A stretch of 64,000 nucleotides of DNA from Sorex araneus (GCF_027595985.1 NC_073307.1:48028509-48092508), one strand, 5' to 3'. Shown: positions 43,276 to 53,744, counted from the first letter of the stretch. A program made the numbers and translations. Notes: a model not told the origin generated them from the letters alone.

Positions 43276-43962
43276 GACCGCCGGGAAAGCCTGCCCACCT
43301 CCCCGCCCTGGACACCGGGGCCGTCCCGGCCTCCCAGCAGCCTGGACGGCTGGATGAGCCCGGGGCCCTGGGAGCAGGGCCGCGGGAGCAGCATGGGCAG
43401 CCCCCCGCCGCTGCCGCCGCCGCCTCCCCTGTCTCCCTCGTGGAGCGAGCGCTCGGTGTCCCCGCTGCGACCCGAGCCCGAGGCGCGGCCACCCAGCCGC
43501 CAGCTGCAGGCGCTGCTGGCGCGGAACATCATCAACGCCGCCCGGCGCAAGAGCGCCTCCCCGCGGCCGGCGGCGGCCGAGCGCCTGCGGCCCTTCTCCC
43601 CGCCCGGGCCGCCGCCGCCGCCACTGCCGCCGCCGCCGCCGCCGCCGCCGCCGCGCATGCGCTCGCCGCTGCCCGCCCGGCCGGCCCCGGCCCGCGCGGT
43701 CGCCACCGCCTTCGCCCCGATCGCGCGCAGCCCCGGGCCCGCCGCGCCCTTCCCCTGCGCCAGTCCCCGGAGCCCGCCGCCCGCGCCGCCCAGGCCCTTC
43801 CCCTACCGCCGCTCGCCCACGGACTCCGACGTGTCCCTCGACTCCGAGGACTCCGGGGCGAAGTCGCCAGGCCTGCTCGGCTTCAACATCTGTCCCCGGG
43901 GCTGGAACGGCAGCCTCAAGCTCAAGCGCGGCGGGCTGCCCGCCCAGGCGTCCTGCACCTAA
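43276..43962 (+). CDS. SYNPO: Synaptopodin, alternative last coding exon (long tail, residues 920-1147)
   Basis: Starts after 'ctctctccccag' in phase 0 and encodes 228 residues to TAA at 43960-43962. It begins DRRESLPTSPPWTPG and includes QLQALLARNIINAARRKSAS, RRSPTDSDVSLDSEDSGAKS and NICPRGWNGSLKLKRG, all matching the human long-tail form as I recall it. The middle has proline runs (PPPLPPPPPLSP and, around 43607-43653, a P-rich block coded by CCG repeats). The product is Pro/Arg-rich and disordered, possibly an SH3 or EVH1 ligand, with an acidic DSEDS patch near the end. Joined to 32841 it gives 1147 residues from Met1, or 909 from Met239, close to the 903 I recall for the long mammalian isoform. 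The alternative-frame ORF 43440-44441 is a shadow. Confidence 0.93.
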   Translation, partial: DRRESLPTSPPWTPGPSRPPSSLDGWMSPGPWEQGRGSSMGSPPPLPPPPPLSPSWSERSVSPLRPEPEARPPSRQLQALLARNIINAARRKSASPRPAAAERLRPFSPPGPPPPPLPPPPPPPPPRMRSPLPARPAPARAVATAFAPIARSPGPAAPFPCASPRSPPPAPPRPFPYRRSPTDSDVSLDSEDSGAKSPGLLGFNICPRGWNGSLKLKRGGLPAQASCT

Positions 43963-44049
43963 AGGGGCGCCGCTGCACAGCCCCAGGGGGCTCGGGGGCC
44001 GCGATGGGTGGGCTCCGGCCTGGGGTCCCAGCTCTTCTGTATCATCAGA

Positions 44050-44346
44050 GCCCCCGGCGTGTTAGACATTCCTTGTTCCCACGTTTCTTGGGGCTTTTTA
44101 CCAAAGCAGTCCTCAGAGGTCAGAAGGCTACCTTCTCCCCCGCCCCCACTCCCCAACACACACACACACACGCACACACACACACGCACACGCACACAGA
44201 CACACACGCACATGCACACGCACACACACTACATTCCATAGCCCCCGGTGTGTTAGACATTCCTTGTTCCCACCGTTTCCTGGGGCTTTTTACCAAAGCA
44301 GTCCTCAGAGGTCAGAAGGCTACCTTCTCCCCCGCCCCCACGCCCC

Positions 44347-44402
<56 letters not shown>
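44050..44402. repeat. 191-bp tandem duplication with CA-repeat cores in the SYNPO 3' UTR
   Basis: 'gcccccggcgtgttagacat' at 44050 recurs as 'gcccccggtgtgttagacat' at 44241. The copies stay nearly identical through 'ccaaagcagtcctcagagg' and 'ggctaccttctcccccgccc', then each runs into a (CA)n tract (44156-44230, interrupted by G; 44348-44402, pure). Confidence 0.95.
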
Positions 44403-44405
<3 letters not shown>

Positions 44406-45452
44406 CATTCCAGGGTTTCCTCCACCCTTCTGCCCTCCTAGCTTTGCCCTCTGGAATGTGGCAAAACGAGGGGTCAGTTCAGATCTAAGTTCTCTGTCCG
44501 GGCCCTGGCTTGACCATCCACCTTCCTGGCACCAGGTCCTGGGCAGGAGCAGCTGTTTTCCAGCCCTTCCCAGACCAGCTCTATTTTTACCAGTGACCTT
44601 TGAAGAGGCCTCCCAGGCCAGGCCAGGGTGTCCCGCTGGCCCCTCTGAAGACAACAGTGGAAGATTCCGCCTCCTAGACCATGTCTTGCTGTTCTTCACC
44701 CTCCCCAGACGGTCCAGCACATTCCATCTGCAGCCAGCGGAAGAGAGCTGCTAGGTGCTGCTTCCCCCACCTCCTGGGGGGCCTCCAGGAAGTCCCTCAG
44801 TCCCTCCTGGGTCCTGTCATGGCAGCTTCTGGGCCCAGCCCTGAGCTGGGAAGGAAGGTTCTGTGGAGCTGTCCCGTGACTTTCCCAGATGGTCTAACGT
44901 GTGAAGTTGCGTGTCTAGTAAGAGGGAGGTGAGGAGTTACTCTGCGGGTCATCTGAAGTGTCAGAGGGGCAGGGAAGGAGGAGATCACAGTCGAGTTCTG
45001 ACGGGGGAGAATGCAGGCGAGAGGAGCATGGGAGGGCAGAAGAGAGGTGAGACCACGTCTGCCCGCGTTTCTTTACTTCAGAAAGTGCCTCATTCTTCCG
45101 TGCCAGTTCCCAGCCAATGCCCACGTCACGCCCAGCTGAGTGAATACTTCCGACCCCCATGGTGTCCTATCGGAGGCCGAGATTGCGCCTGATACTCAGT
45201 AAACTTAGGGAGACTGCGTGCCTTTTAGAAGTTCAGAATATCGGTTTCAGAGGACTCCAAGGGTGGGGTGTGGGGAAGGGGGTTGAAATAGGCTGAGGGT
45301 CAAAGGGATATAGAAGAAAGGATAATAGGATGTTGCTGAAAAGGTGAGGGATACCACGTCATTTGGATTTCAGACTTACCCACCCATCAGGGTGATGCTA
45401 GATCTGGAACTATAAACTGTGGTGCAGGTGGGAAAGAATTGGGATGATTTTG

Positions 45453-45458
45453 AATAAA
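45453..45458 (+). terminator. SYNPO: AATAAA, possible proximal poly-A signal of SYNPO
   Basis: Canonical hexamer in 'ttgaataaaggggtgatc', followed by moderately G/T-rich sequence. Confidence 0.35.
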
Positions 45459-45853
45459 GGGGTGATCCCAGAGAGTTCTTCAGGCTTAAGGACTGGGGAC
45501 AGTTCTGTTGGTGGAGAGGGTACTTTGACCCAGTCAAGCATCCTTGTAGCTCAGGAGACGAGCTTAGGGGCCTCTCTCAGAGAAGATGCACCATCAGACT
45601 CCTGGCTGATACAGTCACCCAGAGTTGTGGTTTTCAGCCTCGTTCCACCTGCAGACCAGCACCGGTTCATTGCCCTGGGGTTGAAATCCACTTCCACCTG
45701 CATTTCCCCTAAAGAGCCAGCAGGAGGCAGCTTTGTAAAGCTGCAGTTCCCAAGTCCGACTGGTCTCTCCCTGCCACTCACTGCCTTTCCCGTCCTTTCT
45801 CCTCATCCATGTGGAACCACCTTTTGCCTCCTATAGAATTCAGCTCTGGCCCT

Positions 45854-45859
45854 AATAAA
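45854..45859 (+). terminator. SYNPO: AATAAA, likely distal poly-A signal of SYNPO
   Basis: Canonical hexamer in 'ccctaataaatgcttcc', followed about 25-45 bp later by a GT-rich element ('cccgtgtcattttcagtggt'), the usual layout of a functional 3' end. Confidence 0.6.
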
Positions 45860-46701
45860 TGCTTCCTGCATCCTTCTGCCTCCCCGTGTCATTTTCAGTG
45901 GTGTCTAACATCCTGTTCTCTGTTGTCCCCAGAGGACTGAGATGGATGTGAAGGAGTTGTGTGGGATGGAGCCTAGGGAGCATGGACCATGAGGAGAGAT
46001 GGGGACCTTAGAAACTCTCAGGGCCTAGGAGGGATCCCTGGGCTGAAGTGTCGGTGCACCCATGAGCTGCCCCTCCAAGCCTCAGCTTCCCTGTGCGTAA
46101 GTGAGTAGGTGGGCTAGGGAATGGTTGGGCCCAGCAGGTGTAGGCCCCGGGCCAGCTGCTTCCTCCCGGCGGTGGCTGTGCCTGTGGAGATGGCAGGTGG
46201 CTCTGCGGTTCCCCGAGTGTCAAGAGTGCCCGTCTCCCGCGGAGGGAATGTGCTCCTATCCCAGCTGAGACCAAACCTCTTTCCCAAGAGGAGTCAGAGA
46301 CACGTGCCTGGACGGTCTGTCCTGCACCCGGGGCAGATGCCTCCCACCCTTAGCCCAAAGCTCCCTTCTCTGGGCGTGCTGGGTTGCTCTCTGACCCATC
46401 TTCATCTTCAGCAGACCTCTCCTGAGTGCTGTGTCCCCACCGGCCTACTGCGTGTCTCCAACACACCATACCAAGTTCATCCCCAACTGAATTTGGCATC
46501 TGTCCTCCACCCCCAACGGGCTATCTCGGTCACTCCAGCCTGAATCTGCTTCCACTGCACCTTCAACCTCCCGTCGGGATGTGGCGATGCCCCCCATACC
46601 TCTTGAGTCCCTCACTCCTCTCCATGCCTCCCGCTCTCTAGCTGCTGCTCTCAGACCCCTCACTTGGCGACAGCGATACATACCCTTTTGCTTCCAGGGC
46701 T

Positions 46702-46780
46702 GGGGTGAGACTCAGCAGTAAAGCACTTGCTTTGCATGTGTGAGACCCTGGGTTTAATTCCTGATACTGAAAGAAAAAAG
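46702..46780 (+). pseudogene. tRNA-Ala(TGC)-like (ID-like) retropseudogene
   Basis: 'ggtgagactcagcagtaaag', anticodon loop 'tttgcat' (TGC), 'gagaccctgggtttaattcc' and an A-rich tail 'gaaagaaaaaag'. It resembles tRNA-Ala and rodent ID elements rather than the main shrew SINE. The A and B boxes are mutated. Confidence 0.6.
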
Positions 46781-47246
46781 AGAATCTGCTTCCAACCAAA
46801 TTCCCCCAATGTCCCAACATATGTTTCACACACATCCAGAGATACCTTTGGAAAACGCTACCTGACCGCTCTGTCCACCCCTTTAAACCTTTCACCAATC
46901 CCTTATAAGTGCACTATCCCTCCTGTACAGCCGTCTGGGGGCTGATCTTGTCCACCTCACCACTCAGCACTGCCCTGTCACCTTCAATTCTGGTTCTAGT
47001 TGTTGACCCCTTGGCCTTCACATGTGCCATGACCGCTGCCTCTGGCGCCATGCTCCTCCCTAGCCTGGTGACCTATCCAGCAGCCAGGGGTCTGTTCAGA
47101 TGTCTTTGCTGGAAGCTCTTCCCCACGCCCCACCCCCATGCTGTCCCATGATGCACTGTAAATGCCGCTGGATCTGACCCCTCCTGGCTCAGCTCCTTGA
47201 GAAGAGAGCTCTGTCTTCTTATTTTCCACCTCAACAGAGAGACTCA

Positions 47247-47405
47247 GGGGCTGGAGCGATAGAACAGCTGGTAGGATGCTTGCCTTGCACACAGTTGGCC
47301 CTGGATTTGATTCTGGTACCCTATAGTGTCTGCTGAGCCCTCCAGGACCACGAGCACAGATTCAGGAGCAAGCCCTGAGCACCACCAGGTGTGGCCCCCA
47401 ACCAA
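47247..47405 (+). mobile_element. Type A SINE, diverged
   Basis: Head 'ggggctggagcgatagaac', 'cttgccttgcacacagttgg', 'gagcaagccctgagcaccac' and 'caggtgtggcccccaacc'. Confidence 0.87.
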
Positions 47406-47474
47406 GAGAGAGACTCAGAGAATGTGAGACAGGGTAGAGAGAGAGAAAAGGAAGGAGGGGAGAAAAAAATCATT

Positions 47475-47600
47475 CATACATTCATGCATCAGGCGACCAT
47501 CACTCACTGGCTCATTTGTTCATGCAGCAAACATCTATTGAGCACCTAACAGGTGCTCTTCTAGCACCCAGAAAACAATGCATAAACTCAAGTGACAGGT
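47475..47600 (-). repeat. L2 3'-end remnant, minus strand
   Basis: 'catttgttcatgcagcaaac', 'atctattgagcacctaacag' and 'gtgctcttctagcacccag' follow the inverted L2 3' end. Confidence 0.5.
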
Positions 47601-48343
47601 CACTGGTGTTCAGTGGACTCTGTTGTGTGCATTGGAGTGTCCGCACATGTGTGAGTGAGCCCTCTGTCTGCAAGGGCCCGCTGCCGGCCACCTGTCTTCC
47701 CTGGGCCCTGGTGCTCTTAGCATCTGGCCCTGGATCCTGTTGCAGCCCGAAATAAGGCAGTAAGCTGCGCCGAGGCAGAAAAGGTTCTTGTCATCTGAGG
47801 CCAGAGCCGGCTATAGGACACACCCCGAGTGCTGACTGCCGGCCGCCAGCACAGAAACCACCAGCACTCAGCTTCCGGGCAAAGGTGTTAATCTTGAGCG
47901 TCCGACATACCCTCCTGACCTTTGGGGTCCCATCTCTCAGGTACCAGGAGTCTAGGGGTGCTCAGGGAGCTGCGGAGGAGTGGGCAGAGGAGATGAGTCA
48001 GGTGCTAGAGCATTCCTCACCCCAGGAAGAGGCCGGGCCCTGGGCAGGACCTGGGAGTAGGGCCCGGAGGAAGCCTGAGGCCTGCGCGGAGGGTGGGTTG
48101 AGTGCGCAGGACTGGCGAGAAGGGGCTGACTGGAGTCGAGAAGGGGACTGGTAATGGCTCTCGGAGTCCCTCTTTGTAAAGTTCTGGCTCCTCCCAATGT
48201 CTGTGCATTTCGAGAAAAGGGGGGTGGGGTACCAAGCAACAGATCTGGGGACTTTCCAACCATAGCTAAGTGGCCATAGCTAGAGCAGTCACAAACATGA
48301 CCCTCACTCAGATGCATGCAGTGACACTTGTGTTTGCGAGCAG

Positions 48344-48427
48344 CTTCCTTCCTTCCTTCCTTCCTTCCTTCCTTCCTTCCTTCCTTCCTTCCTTCCTTCC
48401 TTCCTTCCTTCCTTCCTTCCTTCCTTC

Positions 48428-48496
<69 letters not shown>

Positions 48497-48506
48497 TTCC
48501 CTTTCC
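48344..48506. repeat. (CTTC)n-(CTTT)n microsatellite
   Basis: About 85 bp of CTTC units passing into about 70 bp of CTTT units. It abuts the tail end of the minus-strand SINE at 48512. Confidence 0.96.
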
Positions 48507-48511
48507 TTTTG

Positions 48512-48690
48512 TTTTTTTTTTCTTTTTGCTTTTGGGCCCACACAGTGATGCTTAGGGGTTACTCCTGGCTCTGTATGAAGGAATCACTCCTGACAGTGCT
48601 TGGGGAACTATATGGGATGCCAAGGATTGAACCCTGGTTGGCCATGTGCAAGGCAAATTCCCTACCCACTGTGCTAGTGCTCTGGTCCCT
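48512..48690 (-). mobile_element. Type A SINE, minus strand
   Basis: 'ttttttttctttttgctttt', 'ggggttactcctggctctgt', 'ggaactatatgggatgccaa' and 'gcaaggcaaattccctaccc' give a complete inverted copy. Confidence 0.92.
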
Positions 48691-49033
48691 GCAAGAACTT
48701 TTGGGGACTCAGGGATGCCTGAGGCACACCCATGGACTCCCATGGTAGCCTGATCACCTTCTGTTGAGCACAGGGCCAGGAAAGTCCTTGCTCGTAGTGG
48801 CAGAAGGAGTTGGATGTGGACCTTGACCAGATCCCTGGTCCAGGCTTGGGGGTGGGGCAGAGATGTAGTCGGTATGTTCTCTAGAGGAAGGAACACAGGG
48901 AGACCAGGGAGGAGAGGAGGTGACGTGGGGTGGGAGGTCTCCAGGGTCTCCCCGACTCGACCTTCTCTCCAGAGCCCAGTTAGTGGATCTCGATTTGGGA
49001 CTGTGGAGCTTCTCTGGGGTTTCTATCCCCATG

Positions 49034-49043
49034 TTATTTTTAA
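49034..49043. promoter_or_regulatory. MEF2-consensus match upstream of the MYOZ3 start
   Basis: TTATTTTTAA fits the MEF2 consensus YTAWWWWTAR exactly and lies 570 bp before the first coding exon of a muscle gene. A single AT-rich decamer is weak evidence. Confidence 0.22.
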
Positions 49044-49613
49044 ATCTCCAAGACTCCTGGAAAGTGCCATGAGATGCAAATTGGACGATGGAAGAGAGAG
49101 AAGGAACAAGAATGAGTAAACTGAGGAATAAGTCAGTCAAAGGAAGAGTGGGGTGGAGAGTTCATTCAGCTTCCTTGGTCCACCCTCACAGACAAGAAAT
49201 GGAGACCAGAAGGGAATTCACTCCCTCCCATCGTCTCCCTCTCACTGAAACCTCCAGCGTCTTGTTAAAGTTCTCCTGAGCCAGTGTGGTGGTAGGGCAG
49301 GGTGGGGGCAAGTGACAGTATTCTGAGGACCAGCCCCCCTTTCCTCATGCTCCTGACGTCCCAGACACCTGTTCAGCCCTGAGGAACAAACCCAACGATG
49401 AGACAGTGTTTCTCTAGCAACATGGGATGAGACCTGGGTGACCTCAAGGGTCTTGCAGCCTTTCAGCATCCTCCAAGCCTCCCCAGCTGAGACAGCACTT
49501 CTTCAAGACTTTGGCATAGTCTAAGGTTGGGCCTGGGTGGATCCAGGACAGGGCGGGAGTTGAGGGGGAATGAAAGTGACCTGGCCCATCCGAGGGCGTC
49601 TTCTCTCCACAGG

Positions 49614-49674
49614 ATGATCCCCGAGGAACAGAAAGGACCAGAGATGGCTGCCGGGAGGGGTCTCACTGGGTCAG
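49614..49674 (+). CDS. MYOZ3: Myozenin-3, first coding exon (residues 1-20 plus one base)
   Basis: Begins MIPEEQKGPEMAAGRG after an acceptor ('cttctctccacag') ending at 49612, one base before the ATG. Human MYOZ3 starts with a very similar MIPKEQKGP. It ends in phase 1 at gtaagg (49675), so codon 21 (GAA) is completed by the exon at 57725. Myozenin-3 (calsarcin-3) is a Z-disc protein of fast skeletal muscle that links calcineurin with alpha-actinin, gamma-filamin and telethonin. The exon is short, and the call depends on its fit with the following exons. Confidence 0.88.
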
Positions 49675-50123
49675 GTAAGGAGGACCCAGGCCAGTATGTT
49701 CTTTGGACCCCCCCCCCCACATTGTGGAGCCTGACCTCAGGCCTGGGCAAACAGGCTTCACATCAGCCCTGCGGGAGGGTCTAGAGAGTCTGCCTTCTGG
49801 GCTGTAACGCTTCCCGACACATTAGGGGCTGGTTCTTATATCTGCCTACTTGTTGCTGAGACTGAATAAGACCTGGCCCCAGCTAAGTCTAAGCCCAAAC
49901 TGGACTGAGGGCTCTGGTCTCAGAGCCAGGCCTCCCGGAGCCGGAACACAGTTGGCCTTGCTCCTTCAGCTTTTGTGAGGCTCTGAGGCCCGAGGTAAGG
50001 AGTAGGGAGAGTGGGGCAGGGGACAGGAGCTGCCCACATGACACCGCTTCACTCAAGCTGACTCTTCCCATCATCAGTACATACTCAAAAAGTCTACCAA
50101 CTTCATCTATTTTAAAAATATTT

Positions 50124-50309
50124 TGAGGCTGGAGCAATAGCACAGCGGGTAGGGCGTTTGCCTTGCATGCGGCCAAACCGGGTTCGATTCCCAGCATCCC
50201 ATATGGTCTCCCGAGCACCGCCAGGAGTGATTCCTGAGTGCATGAGCCAGGAGTAACCCCTGTGCATAATTGGGTGTGGCCAAAAAAGCAAAAAAATAGA
50301 AATAAAAGT
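50124..50309 (+). mobile_element. Young type A SINE with target-site duplication
   Basis: Near-consensus copy. 'aaaaatattt' flanks it at 50114-50123 and 50310-50319. Confidence 0.93.
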
Positions 50310-50319
50310 AAAAATATTT

Positions 50320-50515
50320 AATTGATTCAGATTTTGTGGCCTGAATACAATCTGAACACAATTGATTTCAGATGGTTGAAAGGAACCTCACACACATAAT
50401 TCCAACACCACACCCACCACTAGTGTCCCCACCTCCCTCTCCCAAGGACCCCAACACCCCTCCCTCCCTTTATCTGATGTATTGTGTCCAGATTTACTAT
50501 TCAGATAGGATGGCA
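50320..50515 (-). repeat. Probable L1-type 3' UTR fragment, minus strand
   Basis: 'ttgattcagattttgtggcc', 'ccaccactagtgtccccacc' and 'ctcccaaggaccccaacacc' resemble the antisense L1 3' ends at 3440 and 37780. Weak match. Confidence 0.4.
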
Positions 50516-50517
50516 TT

Positions 50518-50694
50518 TTTTGTTTTCTTTCATTTTGGGGCTACATCTGGCAGTGCTCAGGGGTTACTCCTGGCTCTGTACTCAGCAATTATTTCTGGTG
50601 GTGTTCGGGGGACCATATGGGATACTGAGGATCCAACCCGGGTCGACCAAGTGCAAGTAAAACGCTCTACCCGCTGTATATAGCTCCAGCCCTA
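50518..50694 (-). mobile_element. Type A SINE, minus strand
   Basis: 'tttcattttggggctacatc', 'gctcaggggttactcctggc', 'gggggaccatatgggatact' and 'tatatagctccagcccta' are present. Confidence 0.9.
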
Positions 50695-51479
50695 TGGGTG
50701 GCTTTTTATTAGAGCTTGAGTTTCCATGGCTATCAACTTTATAAGACCTCTTCTGGAAATTCTTGGCTTAATTTTGATGTCTGCTTATTTAGCTTACTTG
50801 AAAGCATTTCAAATGTTTTTAGAAATAAATTCAGCTAAGTTAGGACTCTCACACTTTAGTGTGAACCATAGTGACATGGTATCATTGGTAGAAAATACAG
50901 GTTTCCAGCAATTAACTGCTCACAGGGATTTGGATTTAGTGGCCAGGATGGGGGCATGATGGTGGTGTGTTTGAGGGATGGGGGGGACACCACACGTCTT
51001 CCTAGGGTACTCTCATGCTTGTGAACAGCCACCCAAGCTCTGACAAACCCCGTCCAAGGACATTGTCACAAGCTTGCCTCTTTTGGAGTCCCAAGAAATG
51101 TTTTGCCGTACTTCATGTGTGTGGTCCTTTGAATCCGTTTTGTATGTTCTCGCATCCTAAACCTGGTGTTGTTCCCTTTTAATTCCATGATTTTGTGTGC
51201 CGGAATAGGCAAACTTTGTAAGGTATGGATTTTCTGAACAGGAGAATCATTTTCTTTTTCTCTTGTCTAGGTAATGAATTAACTGGAGTTATACAGACTG
51301 ATATCATTTATACCAAACAGGAATTATCTATAAACTTCTGATTATTGCTAGGCTGCTAGAGAAAGACAAATTTGAAACTAAAGGAAAGGAAAAGGAAAAA
51401 ATTAATCTCAACTCACCTTTAAGAGGCAGTCACCGTAAAGTAACACTGATGGGAACAACACTATCATGTACTTCCTGTG

Positions 51480-51690
51480 TCAGCTGCTGTGCGGAGCAAT
51501 TTTAACCTTAACCCATAAAACTCCCCAACAACTCTAAGCCAGCCATTGTTACCATCACTTTGCAGGCCAGGAACACAAGGCTCAGAGGAGCTCTCTCGTC
51601 ACCCATCTGGCAGATGGGGGAACTGAGATTTCACTCCAGATCTCTTTGTTCCCAGCGCTGCTTCTCAACTATCAGGCTTTACAAATCATA
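51480..51690 (-). repeat. MIR remnant, minus strand
   Basis: 'cataaaactccccaacaact', 'aggccaggaacacaaggctc' and 'cagatgggggaactgagatt' follow inverted MIR order. Confidence 0.65.
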
Positions 51691-51904
51691 CATCCGTTTG
51701 ATAAACAGTGTAGACAAGATAGCAGAATGACTCTAAAGTGAAAATTCCTCATAATGGAACCATCTGAAAAGAATACCCTTAACATATTTATTTGTGTAAA
51801 CACTCTTCTGCTCTTGAAGAAACATATGTCTATAAAAGCACTTACATATGGACTATGTGCTAGAGTCTAGACTTCAGCCGGAGATTTGCTTGGGACATTG
51901 GTGT

Positions 51905-52004
51905 TCTGGTTTTGGAGCCACACTCAGTTGTACTCAGGGGCTATTTCTGGCTCAGAAACGGGGCCACTATGAAGTTTTGGGATCGAACTCAGGCCCCCTT
52001 GGAG
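51905..52004 (-). mobile_element. Type A SINE fragment, minus strand
   Basis: 'ggttttggagccacactcag', 'tactcaggggctatttctgg' and 'tgggatcgaactcaggcccc'. The head is replaced by the next SINE. Confidence 0.65.
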
Positions 52005-52185
52005 GTCTGAGTAACGGTACAGTGAGTAGTGAGTAGGGCATTTGCCTTGCATGTGGCCAACCTGGGTCGAATCCCCGGCATCCCATATGGCCCCCTCAAA
52101 CATGAGTGCAGAGCTAGGAGTAACATCTGAGCATCACCTGGTGTGGTGACCCAAATAGCCAAAAAAAAAAAAAAAAAACCCAAAG
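52005..52185 (+). mobile_element. Type A SINE
   Basis: 'gtctgagtaacggtacagtg', a duplicated 'gagtagtgagtag' in the A-box region, 'gggtcgaatccccggcatcc' and an A18-like tail. It abuts a minus-strand SINE fragment, forming an inverted pair. Confidence 0.88.
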
Positions 52186-52369
52186 TAAAATAAGCCCAAC
52201 TTAGGCCCCTACAGGCAAAAAATGCACTATCAAGCTTTCCTCCATACATATCCAAGAAAAGGTTCTTCGTTTAGCAGCAAACCACAACTTCTTCCATCTT
52301 TGTATGCTTTATTATAAAGGGAGATTCTCTGCCCTCGTTTCCAGCATAGAGCATCTCTTTTATATACCC

Positions 52370-52710
52370 CCCGTTCCCACATAGAATATATTGTATATAT
52401 GTAATATATCCCCTGTATAAAACCTATTGTTTAAATTTATATATAATATGCCACATCATAGAACATATAGATATATTTATATATAATATGCTCCCTGCAC
52501 TAGACATATTAAATATACATATATATTTGTATATACTCCCTCTCCCACATAGAACATGTTGTGTGTACTTATATATAATATACCCTCTGCATACAACATG
52601 TTGATATATTTATATAAAATATGCCCCCTGCATACTATGAAGCCTACTGTCTGTTTGTATACAACCCCTGCACAGAATGACTAGTATATGCTTATGTACT
52701 CCCTTCCCTC
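52370..52710. repeat. AT-rich minisatellite, unit about 60 bp
   Basis: Repeated theme 'ccccctgcata' / 'agaacatgttg' / 'atatatttatatataatatg', seen about five times with drift between 52370 and 52710. Confidence 0.75.
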
Positions 52711-53027
52711 ACAGTGCCTCGAAGACGGGTTGGACCCTGTAGCAGTACCGGGAGTGACTTTCGAAGCTGTTCTCAGGAGTAAAAGGGCAGGGTCAGATGT
52801 GGGCTGAGTGGATGGCCCAGGCTCAGCCTGACACCCTAGGGGGTTCCAGAGAGTTGAACTGCATGGGGCTTATTCTCCCCAAGCCGGGGGTCCTTGCAGC
52901 TCCCACAGAGTCCCACAGAGTACAGTGGTGAAGGACTGTGGGCCACGGCGGGGGCACCATGTGCAGCCCCCATGAGACTGAGCTCTAGTACCTTAGTACC
53001 CTCTCCCCGATTTTTTCTTTTTCATTT

Positions 53028-53204
53028 TCATTTTTTTTTCTTTTTGGGTCACACCTGGTGATGCACAGGGGTTATTCCTGGCTCATGCACTCAGGAGTCA
53101 CTCCTGGCGGTGCTCAGGGGACCATATGGGATGCTGGGAATTGAACGCTGGTCAGCCGTGTGCAAGGCAAACGCCCTACCTGCTGTGCTATTGCTCCAGC
53201 TCCC
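53028..53204 (-). mobile_element. Type A SINE, minus strand
   Basis: 'ctttttgggtcacacctggt', 'gctcatgcactcaggagtca', 'gggaccatatgggatgctgg' and 'ctgtgctattgctccagctc' are present. Confidence 0.93.
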
Positions 53205-53744
53205 CTCTCCCCCCAATTTTTATTGAGGCACTCTGATTTACAGTACTGCTAATGGTAGGATTTCATGCACAGAATTTTCCACCAGTGTCCATTCCTCTCC
53301 AAGGACGCCTCCCATTCAGCGTTCCCCTGTCCTTGGTTGGCTCAGTTCTGTAGACCTGTTTCAGGTTGGAATGCCTTTGACCATTTGCTCTTCTACTGTT
53401 TCTTTCTATCAGACAGATAAGGGGCCCCATTTTGTATGTGTATCCTGTACCTGTCCTTCTTTCTGACTGGCTTCACTCAGCATGATTCATTCTAGTTCCA
53501 TCCAAGGAGCGGAACATTGCATGATTTCATTTTTTTCTCATAGTTGATAGACTTGTTGAGTCATAGTCTCCTTTTTCAGTCATCTGTTCTTGGACACACG
53601 CGTGGTTTCCAGATTTTGGCTATTATGAATAGTGCTTCATTAACATAACTGTTCAAATTTCTCTTCAAAATACTGTTTTTGGTCCTTTGTTGTAGAAGCC
53701 TAGAAGTGGAGTTACTGGGACAGATGAACGCCTAATACTCAGTT

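Larger units (their letters stand above)
43963..45880 (+). other. SYNPO: SYNPO terminal 3' UTR
   Basis: About 1.9 kb from the stop to a likely cleavage site near 45880. It holds a tandem duplication with CA repeats at 44050-44402 and two AATAAA signals. No SINE interrupts it, unlike the flanking DNA, which fits a retained transcript end. Confidence 0.65.
45881..49612. other. SYNPO-MYOZ3 intergenic region and MYOZ3 upstream sequence
   Basis: Includes a tRNA-Ala-like retropseudogene, one + and one - SINE, an L2 remnant and a CTTC/CTTT microsatellite. The non-coding first exon and promoter of MYOZ3 should lie here or immediately upstream of 49613, but I could not identify them. The stretches 45.9-46.7 and 48.7-49.6 kb look single-copy. 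Confidence 0.6.

Noticed and set aside
43440-44441. 333-codon + frame overlapping the SYNPO tail exon
   Set aside because: Alternative frame of CCG-rich DNA, rich in Ala and Arg, running into a CA repeat that gives Thr-His; the conserved frame is the synaptopodin one.
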